A DNA stretch of 64,000 bases from Episyrphus balteatus (GCF_945859705.1 NC_079136.1:52280094-52344093), one strand, 5' to 3'. Numbered from the stretch's first letter, positions 32,187-44,700 are shown. Notes: generated from the sequence alone by a model not told the origin. Program-made: numbers and translations.

Positions 32187-33441
32187 CTTTTTTTGCTAAT
32201 ACTATGTTTCCACCTAGGCTAAATCCGAGATTTAGCTAAGTAGATTTAGAATAAATCTTGAGATTTATTTTAACAGGCCTATTCTGGACAACCTCACTGA
32301 TGCCTCACAAGTCACAATAACCTCATAACTCGAGTTGAACTCGATTTTGTGACTTTTTCGTATTCTGGCGAAAACCTCACAGTCACAAGAACCTCATAAG
32401 GTGAGGTGAGTTTTGTTTTGTGAGGTTTTTCGTATTCTGGCGTACCCTCACAAGTTGTGAGCCTCATAAAAATTGTTAAAATTGTGATCTCCTCCAGAGC
32501 AGGTCACAACTCACAAATTACTAGAGTTTTGATATTTTTTATTTCCATAAATATTTTGGGAACAATTTTAAGATTTTTTTAATTTGTGATTTAACAAAAA
32601 TAGAATTAGAACTTGTTTTGTTGCATCTTATTGCAGAAAAAAAAATAAAAATCAATAACCAATTCCAAGAAGACACCCCAAAGCAATGTATCCCAAAACG
32701 TCTTCCATTGGATGTTGGTTGCATCTGGAGATAGTTTCTCAAAGTCGTCGAATTATATTTGCGACATGGCTTTTGCATCGGCGTTACTTTGGACGACGAT
32801 CAAAGCATAATGACTTTATGCTTGAAACCGAAAGAGAGCTGGAGTAGCTCAAGGGGTGGCCATATCATTCATTACCTCACCATATCATTCATTACAAAAC
32901 CAAGTTCAAGGAGGCACAGCAAACGAGCCATGTTCGAACCATAGGATTTCTTTGCATACAAAGAATCAAAGATGAACTCAAAAGCGCAAATTTTTGCTTC
33001 GATCCAGTTAAATACCTAACCATAACAAAGCATAACAACAAACGTATCAGCACCTAATATGTATCAATAAAAATAACCAGAGTCTAACGAAGTCCGTAAA
33101 CCATGTTTCTAGCTACATTGGAAATATTTAAATACCATAGGTAATCTCTTATTTATCATTTTAAGATATATTTTTAACTTTTTTCAGTATCACACAATAA
33201 AATCAGCCTCCAGTTGAGAACAAGAAAAAAATAATTTCAGTTCACGATAAGCCTGGCTCTGTAAAAAAGAAAGCCGCAGTCAGTTCAAACAACAACAGGC
33301 AAATCGCAATCATCAGCGAATCAAGCAAATTGTGTTCCATCAGAAGCAGCAATAACGAATTCAACCCCAGCTGGAACAACATCGACAAAAGCAACAAGAT
33401 GCCAATGCCAAAGCATAAACGAATGCACCCAATGCAAAAAA

Positions 33442-34409
33442 TAGGGATGCAACATCGTTAAAAAAAACATCGATGTTTGAATACATCGATGTTTTATTTA
33501 CAACATCGATGTTAAAAAAACATCGGTTCTATCTTCGATACATCGATGTTTTCCCGATGTATTTTTGTTGGACATAAATACGTTCTACTGTATCTAAAGA
33601 ACAAAATATATATTTTTAAAACCCAAAAACCTAAGTTGAATTCAATTTTTAGGTACCACAAAACAGACAAATTTATCAACAAAATGAAACATATTTTCTT
33701 AATACGATTTTCGATTTTATTTATATATGAATACCATCAATTCTAATCAAATGGAATCAATTTTTTTAACGTTCAGAGCTCTGAACGGAACTCACAAGCA
33801 TGTCAATAATGGTCGCCATAGGCGTACACACCATTGGGCCAAGCGGGGCGGTGCCCCGGGGCCCCAACTGACGCTAGGGCCCTGACTGGAGACAATTCAG
33901 AGAAGTAAACTGTTATTATAAATGAAGTAGAAAAAATATTACCTCAGGGACCTCAAAAAATGCTACTAAAATAATCTAAGCGACCAACAAATAATGCTTC
34001 TAGGGCCCCCAAAAAAAGAAAAAGGCGTATACATCCTTTTTAAAAAAATGTCTATATCGAAATGGCCCCTTAAAATTAATATTGTCCCGGAGCCCCGGCA
34101 ACTCAACGTACGCCTCTGATGGTCGCGTTCTGATTTCTGAACACACAGAAACAGTCTTTTGAATGAAAACATGAAAAAAAACTTTGAAGCTTTGAACACT
34201 AGACAAAAAAGATTGAGTTTGAGAGTTCAAGTTCTGTTATTATGCAAAAAAAGGAAAAACGAGTAACAAAATGAACGATGTCGATGTTTTGCAGATTTAA
34301 CGTCGATGTATCGGCGATGTATCGGCTTAAGAAACATCGATGTATGCATCGATGTTTTTAACAAAAACATCGATGTTTTGAAAACATCGATGTATCGTTT
34401 GCATCCCTA
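33442..34409. mobile_element. hAT-like element, TAGGGATGCAA ends
   Basis: TAGGGATGCAACATCG at the left and TAGGGATGCAAACGAT inverted at the right. CATCGATGTTTT-type words are repeated several times inside both ends. No target duplication recognised. It carries the 302-bp hAT MITE at 33817. Confidence 0.6.
33817..34118. mobile_element. 302-bp hAT MITE with 8-bp duplication
   Basis: ATGGTCGC at 33809-33816 and 34119-34126 is a perfect 8-bp target duplication. Ends CATAGGCGTAC and, inverted, CAGAGGCGTAC are hAT-like. GC-rich subterminal repeats CGGGGCCCC and GGGGCTCCGGG follow. No ORF. Confidence 0.85.
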
Positions 34410-36486
34410 ATCACAAGTTCCAGAAGTCGTTGATAGTTCACTTGTTTTACCTAGCACTATTTTAAAAAATAAAATTTAATTGATATTTGATATAAAAAGA
34501 TCTTTACAGGAATAAATTTAACAAACTAAAAGAATTTGTATAAAATTTTTTTAATTTTTTTATTATTAATATTATTTTCAGTAAAATGATTTGATTATAA
34601 TTATACATGTACTAACGTACATCTAAAAATAAAATGTAATTAGTATTCAACAAAAATCAAAAGTTTGTCGTGTTTTTGTCAGATACATGGGTTTGTGCCA
34701 TCTATTCATGTAAGGGAGACGGACATTTGTCATGCCAACAAAAGTCAGCTACCATCTGGTGTACGTGTTGCTTCCTCCGTTACCGATGGGAACGCACTGA
34801 GTGTTTTGTTGTTTTCTTACTTCATAGAAGGTGGAATAAAAAATGCAACAACATATTAACTGTCCAATCGCGATATACCTAATCTGGTGGCATTTCGAAA
34901 ATAGGTATACGCATCAAAAAAAGTATTCAGTTCTGTAACGTGTAAAGCAAAACCCAATTATCTTATATTCAGTTAAACGAAAATATCAATGCAATACCCA
35001 CCGGCTAGAATATAAATATATTTGACAAATAGCATCAGTTTTCATGATGTCAAATTCGGATCCACCCATCGAATTCTAAGTCCAAATCTTTGTAAATTGC
35101 AACACAGTCCGTCTGTATCTTTTCGCCCATTTTTTAATCGCGCATTTTAAATTCTCAAACTTTTAATTAGATGCTCAAGCCATTGCACATAAGCACATTC
35201 AATGTTAGAGCATCCCACCAGCAGTCAATGAAGTTTTGCAACAAAAGTAGGTGCGAACTGCGAATATGATTTCTGTAAATTGGACTGGTTATAGTGGTTA
35301 TGTTGTGCTGATGGAGTGAATAAATTTATGGTCAACCGACTGAGATCCACCGGGCAAATGTGTAGCACTTGCGTACATGGAAACGTTGAATGCAACGCAA
35401 CCTATACAGAAGATTGAATCATAACTTTTTAAAACAAATATCCCACAAAACAATAAATTTTACTTGTTGACAATTGTAAAAAATTCAGAAAGAAATGCTG
35501 CTGTCATCACAGGTTGATAATGAAAAAAAGTTCCATAATTCCAACTTCATCGCCATTGTTTTCCTCCAGCATTGCTCATCGCCCAACAAATCTTTCACAA
35601 ATACAGTTGTCACCCACTCGTGATTGACTCTGAAGTGAAAATATGAAAATTAAAAATAGTTTAAAAAATGGAAACGGGCTGCTTTTACCGGTTTATTATC
35701 TGAATGGCTTCCATTACTTGCACCTTCGTCATCGGATATCATACTTTTGGCTGGGAGGAGGCAATTGGTATCAACGACAAATGGAACTTTTATTGAACAT
35801 CGTACTCTATGTGCTGCATGGGCTTTAGGTGGTTGTTTTCCTGGCGTTTCTTTGGATCTACATTATTATTGTTTGAGGGATGGAGTCGGTTTATTTAGAA
35901 CATGCTGAGGCGCACTCTCATCGCCGACCATAGGATATTGTTGACTTCATCTGTGTACTTACTGGATAGTGACGGATTCCTTCGGGTTATTCATGTCGCT
36001 TCTTTTTCTAGAATATTTTATTTGATTAGAAAATATGAGTAGACAATAATATATATTTTTACCTTGTTTTTAATTGTTTTTATTTTTATAATTCGAAGAA
36101 TCCAAGTATTTACTTTGTGCGTATTGTATGTTCTTGTTTTTTTTTTTTAATCTTGTCAAAACAAATCAGCTGTCAGAGTGAGAACTCACCTCTTCTGTGG
36201 TGAGTCTACTGTGAGGTTTCTTATGAGGTTTTTTGCAGAATACGGAATTGTGAGAACCTCATAAGAAACCTCACAAAAATAACCTCACAAAAAATTGTGA
36301 CTTGTGAGCATCACAACTCCAGAATAGCCCTGTAAATCTACTTCGCTAAATTTCAGATTTGGGTTCAGTTACCCTAAATCTAATATTTTCAGCCACTTTC
36401 AATCCGAGATTTAGAATAAAACTCGAGATTTATGCTAAATCTACTTAGCTAAATCTAGATTTATGATAGGTGGAAACGTAGTATAA

Positions 36487-36709
36487 TACTACGTTTCCAC
36501 CTACGCTAAATCAGAGATTTAGCTAAGTAGATTTAGCACAAATCTCGAGTTTTATTCTAAATCTCGGATTGAAAGTAGGTGAAAACCTTAGATTTAGGGT
36601 AGCTGAACCCAAATCTAGGTTTTAGCAAAGTAGATTTAAAATAAATCTCGAGATTTATTCTAAATCTACTTAGCTAAATCTCCGATTTAGCGTAGGTGGA
36701 AACATAGTA
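36487..36709. mobile_element. TACTA-type MITE E1, 223 bp
   Basis: Ends TACTACGTTTCCACCTACGC and, inverted, TACTATGTTTCCACCTACGC; interior of inverted ATTTAGCTAAGTAGATTTAG words. TAA on both sides, shared with E0 and E2. Confidence 0.85.
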
Positions 36710-36712
36710 TAA

Positions 36713-36935
36713 TACTACGTTTCCACCTACGCTAAATCCGAGATTTAGCTAAGTAGATTTAGCATAAATCTCGAGACTTATTCTAAATCTACTTCGCTAA
36801 ATCGTGGATTTGGGTTCATCTAACCTAAATCCAAGATTTTCACCTACTTTCAAACCGAGATTTAGAATAAATCTCGAGATTTATGCTAAATCTACTTAGC
36901 TAAATCTCGTATTTAGCTTAGGTGGAAACATAGTA
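36713..36935. mobile_element. TACTA-type MITE E2, 223 bp
   Basis: Same ends and length as E1, separated from it only by the shared TAA (36710-36712); TAA again at 36936-36938. The three copies are thus chained through their target sites. Confidence 0.85.
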
Positions 36936-36938
36936 TAA

Positions 36939-37419
36939 GGGTATCCATGAAACGATATACCTAAAACTCTGGGTAAACCTAGTAACCATGCATTTAGCGA
37001 TTAAATTCTGTTCACCGACACCAATTCATTTGGAGATATTTACTTAAGTGATTTCGCTTACTCACGCATTAAAAAATCGCTTTTATCGAAAATACTTTTA
37101 TTGCGACAACATAAAAACGCAAAATTTGTTCCAAATCCGCTTTAATTTGTTAGAGCCTTTATGATTAAAAAAAAAAAAAAACACAAACAGAACTATGCTC
37201 GAATTTTATGACATGAACGCGGCTAAAATAAATTTGACAAATCTCTTCGAAATTTCGAATATGATAATTTTTCCGTAGTGCTACTGCGCGATGTACTTTG
37301 TTCAAATTAAAATTTAAAAATTGTTTTTAAATAAGTTTTTATTACTTTTTCTTTAAAAAACAATTTCCATTTAACAATAAAATCATATAAATTTGGAAAG
37401 TACCATAAAATTATTAATC
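36939..37419 (+). promoter_or_regulatory. Upstream region of spn-A
   Basis: 480 bases between the MITE chain and the RAD51 ATG; AT-rich. No core promoter element is clear. Confidence 0.35.
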
Positions 37420-38558
37420 ATGGAGCGTTCTTTAGCAACAATAACAACTGCTGATAATGACGAAATTGATGAAGAGTGCGGACATCAATTAATTAAAAGT
37501 TTAGAAGTAAATTTATCCTCTTTGTTTTATTAAAAAAAACTTTGATCAACTAATTGTCTGTATTTTCAAGGGAAATGGAATAACAAGCAGTGATATAAAG
37601 AAACTTGAAGAAGCTGGATATTTCACAGTCGAATCGGTAGCATTTGCCCCCAAAAAGGCACTCATTTGTATTAAAGGCATTTCAGAAGCAAAAGCCGATA
37701 AACTCCTTGCTGAAGCTTCAAAACTTGTTCCCATGGGATTTACAACAGCAACAGTTTACTTTCAAAAACGTTCTGAAATCATTATGTTAACAACAGGTTC
37801 CAAGGAACTTGACAAACTCCTTGGAGGTGGCATTGAAACTGGCTCGATTACAGAAATGTTTGGTGAATTCCGTTCAGGAAAGACACAACTATGTCATACT
37901 TTGGCTGTCACTTGCCAACTGCCTGTGAGTCAAAATGGTGGAGAAGGTAAGTGCTTGTATATCGACACAGAGGGAACTTTTAGGCCGGAACGTTTGGCTG
38001 CTGTAGCTGAACGTTATAAATTAGTCCGAGATGAAGTATTCGATAATGTGGCTTGTGCTCGAGCTTACAACACAGATCATCAGACAAATCTACTTCAAGT
38101 AGCTGCAGCAATGATGGTAGAATCTAGATATGCTTTATTGATTGTTGACAGTGCCACAGCATTGTACCGGACAGATTATGTTGGCAGAGGAGAGTTGGCC
38201 AATCGTCAAATGCATTTGGGAAGATTTCTCAGGTTACTTCTTAGACTTGCAGATGAGGTAAGTTAGTTAAAAAAGAAGAGACACGATTATTACTATGATT
38301 TTCTTTCAGTTTGGAGTAGCAGTAGTTATTACAAATCAAGTTGTAGCCCAAGTTGATGGTGGAACTTCTATGTTTGCTGCCGATCCAAAGAAACCGATTG
38401 GAGGCAATATAATTGCCCATGCTTCGACGACACGTTTATATCTGCGTAAAGGACGTGGAGATACGAGAATATGCAAGATATATGATTCACCATGTTTACC
38501 AGAGTCTGAAGCAATGTTTACCATTCAAGGTGATGGTATTGGAGATGTTCAAGAATGA
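37420..38558 (+). CDS. spn-A: DNA recombinase RAD51
   Basis: Exons 37420-37506, 37571-38257 and 38310-38558 join to 340 residues (human RAD51 has 339). The N-terminal helix-hairpin-helix region (residues about 30-80) reads GNGITSSDIKKLEEAGYFTV and KGISEAKADKLL. The RecA core has Walker A GEFRSGKT at residues 127-134, the human position, then YIDTEGTFRPERL, the Walker B strand ALLIVDSATALYRTDY, and the L1/L2 loops with VVITNQVVAQVDGG. The family tail, LPESEAMFTIQGDGIGDVQE, ends the protein. It forms filaments on single-stranded DNA and drives strand exchange in double-strand break repair and meiosis. All residues expected for activity are visible. The ATG is the first in a stop-free frame. Confidence 0.96.
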
Positions 38559-38658
38559 TTTATAATTCTATATTGCTATAATTCCATTTTGTTTATGAAT
38601 TAGATATTTTTATTTAACATTTAAGTTTATTTAACCTCGATATTCAGTTATTACTTCG

Positions 38659-38664
38659 AATAAA
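38659..38664 (+). terminator. spn-A polyadenylation signal
   Basis: AATAAA 100 bases after the stop codon. Confidence 0.6.
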
Positions 38665-40560
38665 ATTTATACTCGATAAGTTTCAAAATTTCCATTTTTT
38701 GCTTAGCCTGTCTCTGAAACACGGTAGTCATGGAAAGCAGATTAGTTTTTTCGAAGATTTAACGAGACGATGCTTTAATGGGTCAAGTCTATTCCTATAC
38801 CTTAACCTTGAACAAGATTCCACCTATAAAAAATGGAGTTATTGAAAATTTGAGGGTTTTTTTTCAAAAGAATGTTTAAGACACTTTTGGCCATTTGAGC
38901 TCCTCGTAACTTCTTCATAGAGCAACTCAAATTTCAAGTGGAATAGAAAACATTTGAGACTTTACGCCGAAGCAAGAAACGAGGTGCATCGTTTAGAATC
39001 CATGATTTGAATTAGAGCATTTTTAGTCTGGATTGTTTAAAAAAAATATGGGCGAAAAAAATCCTTCCATTTTTTTAACTGGTTCAGAAAACTAGTGATT
39101 AAAAAGTTAATCAGGGTTTGGGGATCTAATTGGTTTACTGTAAAAAAACGCATTTCTTATTCATTTATTTTTTTATTTATTATTTAATTTGTTAAACTAA
39201 AAGACGTTTATTAATGTTAACAAGAAAAAAAGGTCAAAGTTAATCGATAAAATAGCAAACATCATTGTTCAATTGCGAATAAGAAACTGCGTTGAATTTG
39301 ATTCTTTTTATTAAGCTGGTTGCTTTGTTTAAAACGAAATATTGCATTTTTGCTAAACACATTTGGTCATATTCATATAGTCATATTTTAAAAGCGATTC
39401 TTACTTAGACTTGAATCTAAGGTTATTACCCAGGTTAGAAGCAGCTCTTTTCCATAGAAAAGTGATTGTGAAGTGGGTCTAAATTGTCTATCAATAAGAC
39501 AAACCTCAGTCTATCTTAGAAGCAAGAAAGTTACAGCCTATGAAAGAACTATGAATATGGAAAAAACGATACTTTGCCAAACGGTCAACTCCTGGGGGTG
39601 GAATCGGCTAAAAAACGACAATTTTGTATCCACTTGTCTAATTTATAGGGTTTTTATAGTTTAAAAGGAAAAAATAGCGTAAGCTACCCTGTGGAGACGC
39701 AAGGTACCCACCTTCAGAGTTATGCGTTCCTCTGAAACCACCCTGGTAATCGGGCCCGTACTCATACAAATTTCAAATTTGGAGTCATATAATTTCTACT
39801 AAATACTTTAATATGTATAGGTAATCTTCATTTTCCGCAAAAGGCGCAGGTGAAATTTCATTTTGGGAATAAAAATTTGTCTGCCCAAATTTAAAAAAAT
39901 GTCAAATCGCATACAAATTTTAAAATTTCCTCTTTTTAATAGTGACTTTAAATAATTTCACGTCATATCAGTGAATGCCTCTTAAGATGTTAATATACCA
40001 TAAACCCTATTCTGAAAAACCTTAAGAACTGATAAATTAAAAAATTAAATAAGAACTACAAATTTGGCATACAAAAATAAATTCCCTTAACAAATTCCTC
40101 CACGCCATTTAACACTCTTCTAGACAAGACCCAACACAAATTCCCTTCCCTCCCAAGTCCCAACACACGAGTACAAAAAAGAGACAAAACAAAAACAAAT
40201 CACATCTTCTATCACATTCTAACAATTCCGCCATGATGATGATTAAAATGTGAATCCATTTTCTAATTCTATCTCCTTTTATTCTATCAATACAAACTCT
40301 AGGTGTAAAAAAGACAAATATACAAGAAAAATTAAATAAAATCTGTACAAAAACAAAAATGAAATCAAAATATTATCAAATAAGAGGGAGACCACCACAT
40401 GCGATTTCTGTCAAGAAATTCAACTTGCTGGAATGAGGAGACTGCAGGCAGCACTCTACCAACTAGTTCATTTATATGTGTAATCTCCCCGTGTCTTTCA
40501 TTTAGGAGTCGTAAAAAAAATAGAATTTTATAATCTCTCTGATTTGAGCACAAAAACGAA
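38665..40560. other. Intergenic between spn-A and sima
   Basis: AT-rich; no gene or paired repeat ends seen. The sima promoter may begin near 40100-40640, where base composition changes and uATGs begin. Confidence 0.4.
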
Positions 40561-41461
40561 ATTGTTTAAAATCTCGTGTTAAATTTTTTCATCAACAAAA
40601 TTATACAAAACGAAAAACCAATAAAAAATAATAATTTCGATTGAACGTGTGTCGCACAGAATTTGCTTTAACCCATTTGTATGCATTTAGCAAAAATGCA
40701 TTCGAAATATTGCTCACATCCGTGCATGATAATAACACGGTTCGCGATTACTTAGAAAAAACAGCAAAAAGCAAAAACAACAACAACAACAAAAAAAGGA
40801 AAGTTTCAATTCGGACTTCGGAGACAGAGGTTTTCTTCAAGTTTCGATATTAAAGTGTCCTCTGTGTCGATGTCATAATTTTTCCCCTCCGCCCCTGTCA
40901 CATAAAAATAATAAATAATTATTTGTGTCTCAAAGGAAATTTGAACCAAGTGTGAAGGAAATTCTCATCCTGAAATTCTCTCAGAGAAAAAGAGTGTTTT
41001 TGTGTTATTTTGTTGTTTGAATAAATAAATTTTAATTTGATTCCCTTTTATTTTATTTTTTTTAGCTTTCCACCTTTAAAATCAATGTGAGAAAGAGTTT
41101 TTGTTTAAAGGGAATCCACGAATATACGTCATTAAAAAAGATCAAGAAATTCCCCAAAATACCCTTCCCCTCGATTAAAAAAAAAAAATACTAAAATTTT
41201 ATAATTCCCACACACACACCATCTGGAAAATTATATTTCTAATTATTGTGAATTATTTTTGTATATGTGTCAAATCCAAAATTTATCAGTTCACATTGAA
41301 GTGAAGTGAAATTTAGAGAAAATTGATAAATAAATAAAAACAAGTGAAAAAAAGGAAAAATTGTTTCTTTGGAAATATTGTTTGAATTTTATTTGAATTG
41401 AAATAAAATTTCGTCATCAAAATCACATCAAAGTCAAATCACACAAAAAAAAAAAAAAAAA
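40561..41461 (+). promoter_or_regulatory. Probable promoter and 5' UTR of the sima-like gene
   Basis: A/T-rich leader with several short upstream ORFs (for example ATG at 40641) and a run of about 20 A immediately before the ATG at 41462, like the long AT-rich leaders of fly regulatory genes. Transcription start not determined. Confidence 0.35.
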
Positions 41462-41565
41462 ATGACCACGGATAAAAACAATGCGGCTGACACCGTTGTT
41501 GCTACAAAAACAACAAAAACAACATCGACGCAACAAACGAATGGAAAGCCAAAGGAAAAGAGAAG
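41462..41565 (+). CDS. sima: First coding exon of HIF-1alpha-like sima
   Basis: The 34 complete codons start MTTDKNNAADTVVATKTTKT and end QTNGKPKEKR, with AG of the next codon before donor GAAG/GTGGGT. The end matches the segment just before the bHLH domain of Drosophila Sima, which I recall as SGKPKEKRRNNEKRKEK. A Thr-rich low-complexity leader precedes it in both, and spn-A and sima are in the same chromosome region in D. melanogaster. Sima is the oxygen-regulated bHLH-PAS factor that pairs with Tango. The bHLH exon is not seen in the remaining 22 kb, so the first intron must be very long. The identification rests on few residues plus synteny. Confidence 0.6.
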
Positions 41566-43058
41566 GTGGGTTTGGTTTGTTATTAAAAAAAAAATTAAAA
41601 TAATTCACAATATTGTTTGGTTTTTTTGTTTTTTTTTTAATTGATTGTTTTTATTTTTATTGTACCTACTATTGTAATTATTAAATAAAATTTAAGGTAA
41701 AAATAATTTAAGCAAGTTTTTATTTTTAATTCGATATCTATTCTTTTTAGTGGTCAAAAGGCAGCTTTCTCCTATTATAGGTAGGTAGCTGATTAGCATA
41801 AATTTGTTTAGAATTTTCCAGTCTTTGATTAGATAGATAGTTTACGTAAAGTTGAAGGTGGAACAGTTTTGTAGGGCATTCCACGTGGCAATAAAAGGTC
41901 TAGTGTTATACGTACTGTATTTAGTGATGAACTTAAGTTAAATTTTTTAAGTAATGAATAGAAAAATGTGTACGTTTTGAAATTACCCAAATAAGCACAG
42001 CCAAAATAAGGTTCCTTTAGGATGGTTCCATTTGTCTAAGCATTAGTAGCTACTAGTACATTATATATTTTTTTTTATAGGTACCTATACCTTTCAATTC
42101 GTACCTATACAATTTCATGATTTAATCGACGAATTCCATCAAATAAGCAAAAGCAACAAATTTTACACATAGGTAAATGGTAGGTACATTTGAAGGTCAA
42201 ACCGTTACAAATCTGATAGTCCAAGCAAAATGTAAGAAAAAATACCTATTTACGGAATAAATCCAAGTGAAGGATTTAAAATGGAATTACCTTTATTTAA
42301 GTATAATAGTCTAACAGCCAACATCAAAATTTTGGGAGTAGACGTATAGCCAAGATGTTAGCACACAATCTCGTAGCTATATGCGTCATGATATCGAATA
42401 TGATAATAAAATGTAGTTGATGTAGTTAGACCTGCAACAGGCCCCACAATTCTAACAGCTTTAATTTTGTATATAGTTTTCAGGGAGTTAAATAACATGA
42501 CTTTTCAAAATTCCCACTATTTTACATTTAATATAAGAACTGATGATCTTTCGTTTTTCCTTAGTTTATTTTAACTAAAGTATTTACGGAGAAGTCAGAT
42601 TTCCTTGGTTTTAGTTCCAAGAGGTGTATTAAAAAATGTAAGGTTCAAGACTGTTAAAAATATTTGAAGTATTATACTTTATTTGCATTATTGTAGTAAA
42701 ATGGATCCATTTAAAACCTTCATAAACACAGCCAAGGCAGACCTTTCCTCAAGCGACAACTTTTTCTGGGTATTATCCTCATTAAAAAAAAAAAAATGAA
42801 ATTAACCACTAGGCCCTGCAAGAATTTCACATCTTATAAATTCAAATCAAAGATCCATCTAAGATACCAATCATTTTACGTTATCACCCAGTCATCAATT
42901 TATAAATGTGCATTTTGCCCAAAAACAAGCAAACAGCGTCATTTTTAAAAAAATCTGGGCTTATAGCACACGACCTTGGGGGTATTTTTCAAGGCTGAAC
43001 CTCATGGAACTAAAACCAATAGACAATCTGAATTCCATGTTAATTGTTTAGCCTGAAT
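41566..43058 (+). other. Start of the long presumed sima intron
   Basis: AT-rich with scattered TAGGTACCTA words (41780-42250). No gene or element ends recognised. Confidence 0.4.
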
Positions 43059-43169
43059 AATACTTTATAGATTCTTCCTTATTTCGTGACCTTTCTTTAT
43101 TAAAATATTTTGTTCTTTTTCGTCGGCTACAGGTCTGATTTGAATATATATTTTCTACCTAGTTCTCGA

Positions 43170-43210
43170 TCGACGTTTCGATTGTGGTTACAATCTTCTT
43201 CAGGATCTAA
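43170..43210 (-). ncRNA. Minimal hammerhead ribozyme core, sense copy
   Basis: Minus strand: CTGAAGA (43203-43197), stem II GATTG/CAATC around a 6-base loop, then GAAAC and GTC. These are the conserved hammerhead core blocks CUGANGA and GAAA. Minimal hammerheads with very short stem III are known from Penelope pLTRs. It has the same sense as the RT ORF. Stem III is not convincing on a monomer. Confidence 0.6.
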
Positions 43211-43476
43211 GAATAACATTTCTAAAAATTGCTGTTATAAATAAAATTTATACTTATCTTAAAGCTTTTATATTAATGGATTTCTTTTTATTTTTGTTTG
43301 ATTTCTTGGTTATGTTCAAATATTTCAAAATTCAAAAAAGGAAAATGTCTTGAAAAAGACGTTTTCAATCATCGAAATTTCAAAACATAAAAACTTTTTG
43401 TATCATTTGATAAGAAATTCAAAAAATTTCTTATCAAATTTAACTATAAGAAATTGAGTTGATTATAAAGTTCAAG

Positions 43477-43830
43477 TTAGATATTCCTTTTAACAAACTG
43501 ACTATAAATACTGCTAAGCCCTTCACAATCTGATCTCCTGTTAACAGTATTCTCTGTGTCTAAAATATATAGCATTTCTAATACCATTCTTTTATTATAA
43601 TGCTTTTCTATCTGTAAAATATCTACATTGTTATAATCTGGTCTATGTCCTTCGTCTATACAATGCAAAGCTAGGGCAGTTTTTTGTGAATTTCCGTTAT
43701 TAATATCCGATCTATGACCGGCTATACGGTTTTTTAGCTTCTGCATGGAAGTACCTACATAAACTGATGGACAATAGTTTGCTCCATCACCTAAACATTT
43801 GATTTTATATACTATATCTGATTTATCGTT
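43477..43830 (-). pseudogene. GIY-YIG endonuclease remnant of the Penelope element
   Basis: Minus-strand frame with IKCLGDGANYCPSVYVGTS, then KLKNRIAGHRSDINNG and ALALHCIDEGHRPDY. These are the Cys-containing lead-in, the YVG of the second strand (YIG position), the Arg/His catalytic region and the downstream helix typical of Penelope endonucleases. It is out of frame with the RT segment. Confidence 0.8.
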
Positions 43831-43896
43831 TTTAGAAAATTCACCTTTTAAATTCGAAAAAAAGTGAACTTCTCAAAACATTTACTGATTTAAAAG

Positions 43897-44700
43897 CTAA
43901 ACGAACACTATCTTTGTTTCTAATAGGAGCATCTTGAATTCGATTCGAAAGATGAGGAATATACAAACAACTTCGTAGGAAAACTGTGTTGTATTTGTTA
44001 CTAAATTTGGTCTAACCAACGGGTTGAAATATTGATTCAACAAAGTTTTTATTATATTTATTGGAAAAGAATTTGATATCAAAACATCCATGATTTTTTG
44101 AATATTATTCTGACGAAAGGCAATATCACTGATATCCAATACTCTAGTTATAAAATTTTTTGCTGTATTAATAATGATCTGTTTTGGCTGTTGGGAATTA
44201 TAATTAATAAGGCGACCTGATGATGTTGGTTTTTTATACCAATCAAATATTAAATGGTTATTTTTTCTAATTACAAGCACGTCAAGGTAAGGAAGTTGTC
44301 CATTATTTTCATATTCAACTGTAAATTGAATTTTTGGATGAAAACCGTTCAGTGCATCTAGAATTGAAGTAACATCACTAGATTTAAGTATAACAAAAAT
44401 GTCATCAACATATTTAGTAATAATTTTGGGTTTATTAGGAATATTATCAAAAACACTGTCCAATAAAGCTTCCATAACAATATCAGCCAATATTGGAGAT
44501 GCAGGGCTGCCCATCGGAACTCCTTGTTTTTGTTGATAAAATATTTTATCAAATTCTAAATAGTTGTTATCTATAACACAAAATCGTAATATTTCTAAGA
44601 ATTTCAACTTTGGAATCCTAGTATGATTTTTAATAATATCCCAACTTTTCTCAACCAATTCTAGTGCTAATGGAATAGGAATGTTAGTGAACAATGACAC
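43897..44700 (-). pseudogene. Penelope reverse transcriptase remnant
   Basis: The 267-codon frame begins at SLFTNIPI (RT motif after the first catalytic Asp). It holds QKQGVPMGSPASPILADIVM (motif 4), YVDDIFVIL (catalytic YVDD) and GQLPYLDVLV. The fingers and N-terminal part are lost. The last residues after TTQFSYEV are in a wrong frame, after a frameshift around 43990. Confidence 0.88.

Larger units (their letters stand above)
32274..36332. mobile_element. 4.06-kb CAGG-ended element, PIF/Harbinger-like
   Basis: Ends CAGGCCTATTCTGGA and, inverted, CAGGGCTATTCTGGA. TAA is duplicated at 32271-32273 and 36333-36335, the PIF/Harbinger target type. Both ends carry many copies of words such as CCTCACAA, AACCTCATAA and TATTCTGG for 150-200 bases, a likely transposase-binding array. 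I find no transposase ORF. The middle contains two nested hAT-like elements and some coding-like but broken sequence near 33290-33440 and 35640-35830. Confidence 0.7.
32200..36483. mobile_element. TACTA-type MITE E0, split by a 4-kb insertion
   Basis: The left half (32200-32273) and right half (36333-36483) together match the intact copies at 36487 and 36713. TAA lies outside both ends. Between them sits the CAGG-type element at 32274-36332. Confidence 0.75.

Noticed and set aside
33434..34417. 8-bp target duplication for the TAGGGATGCAA element
   Set aside because: The flanks GCAAAAAA and ATCACAAG do not match, so the hAT label rests on end sequence only.
34665..35828. Transposase ORF inside the CAGG-type element
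   Set aside because: The short frames show no DDE or Myb-like features that I can recognise on either strand.
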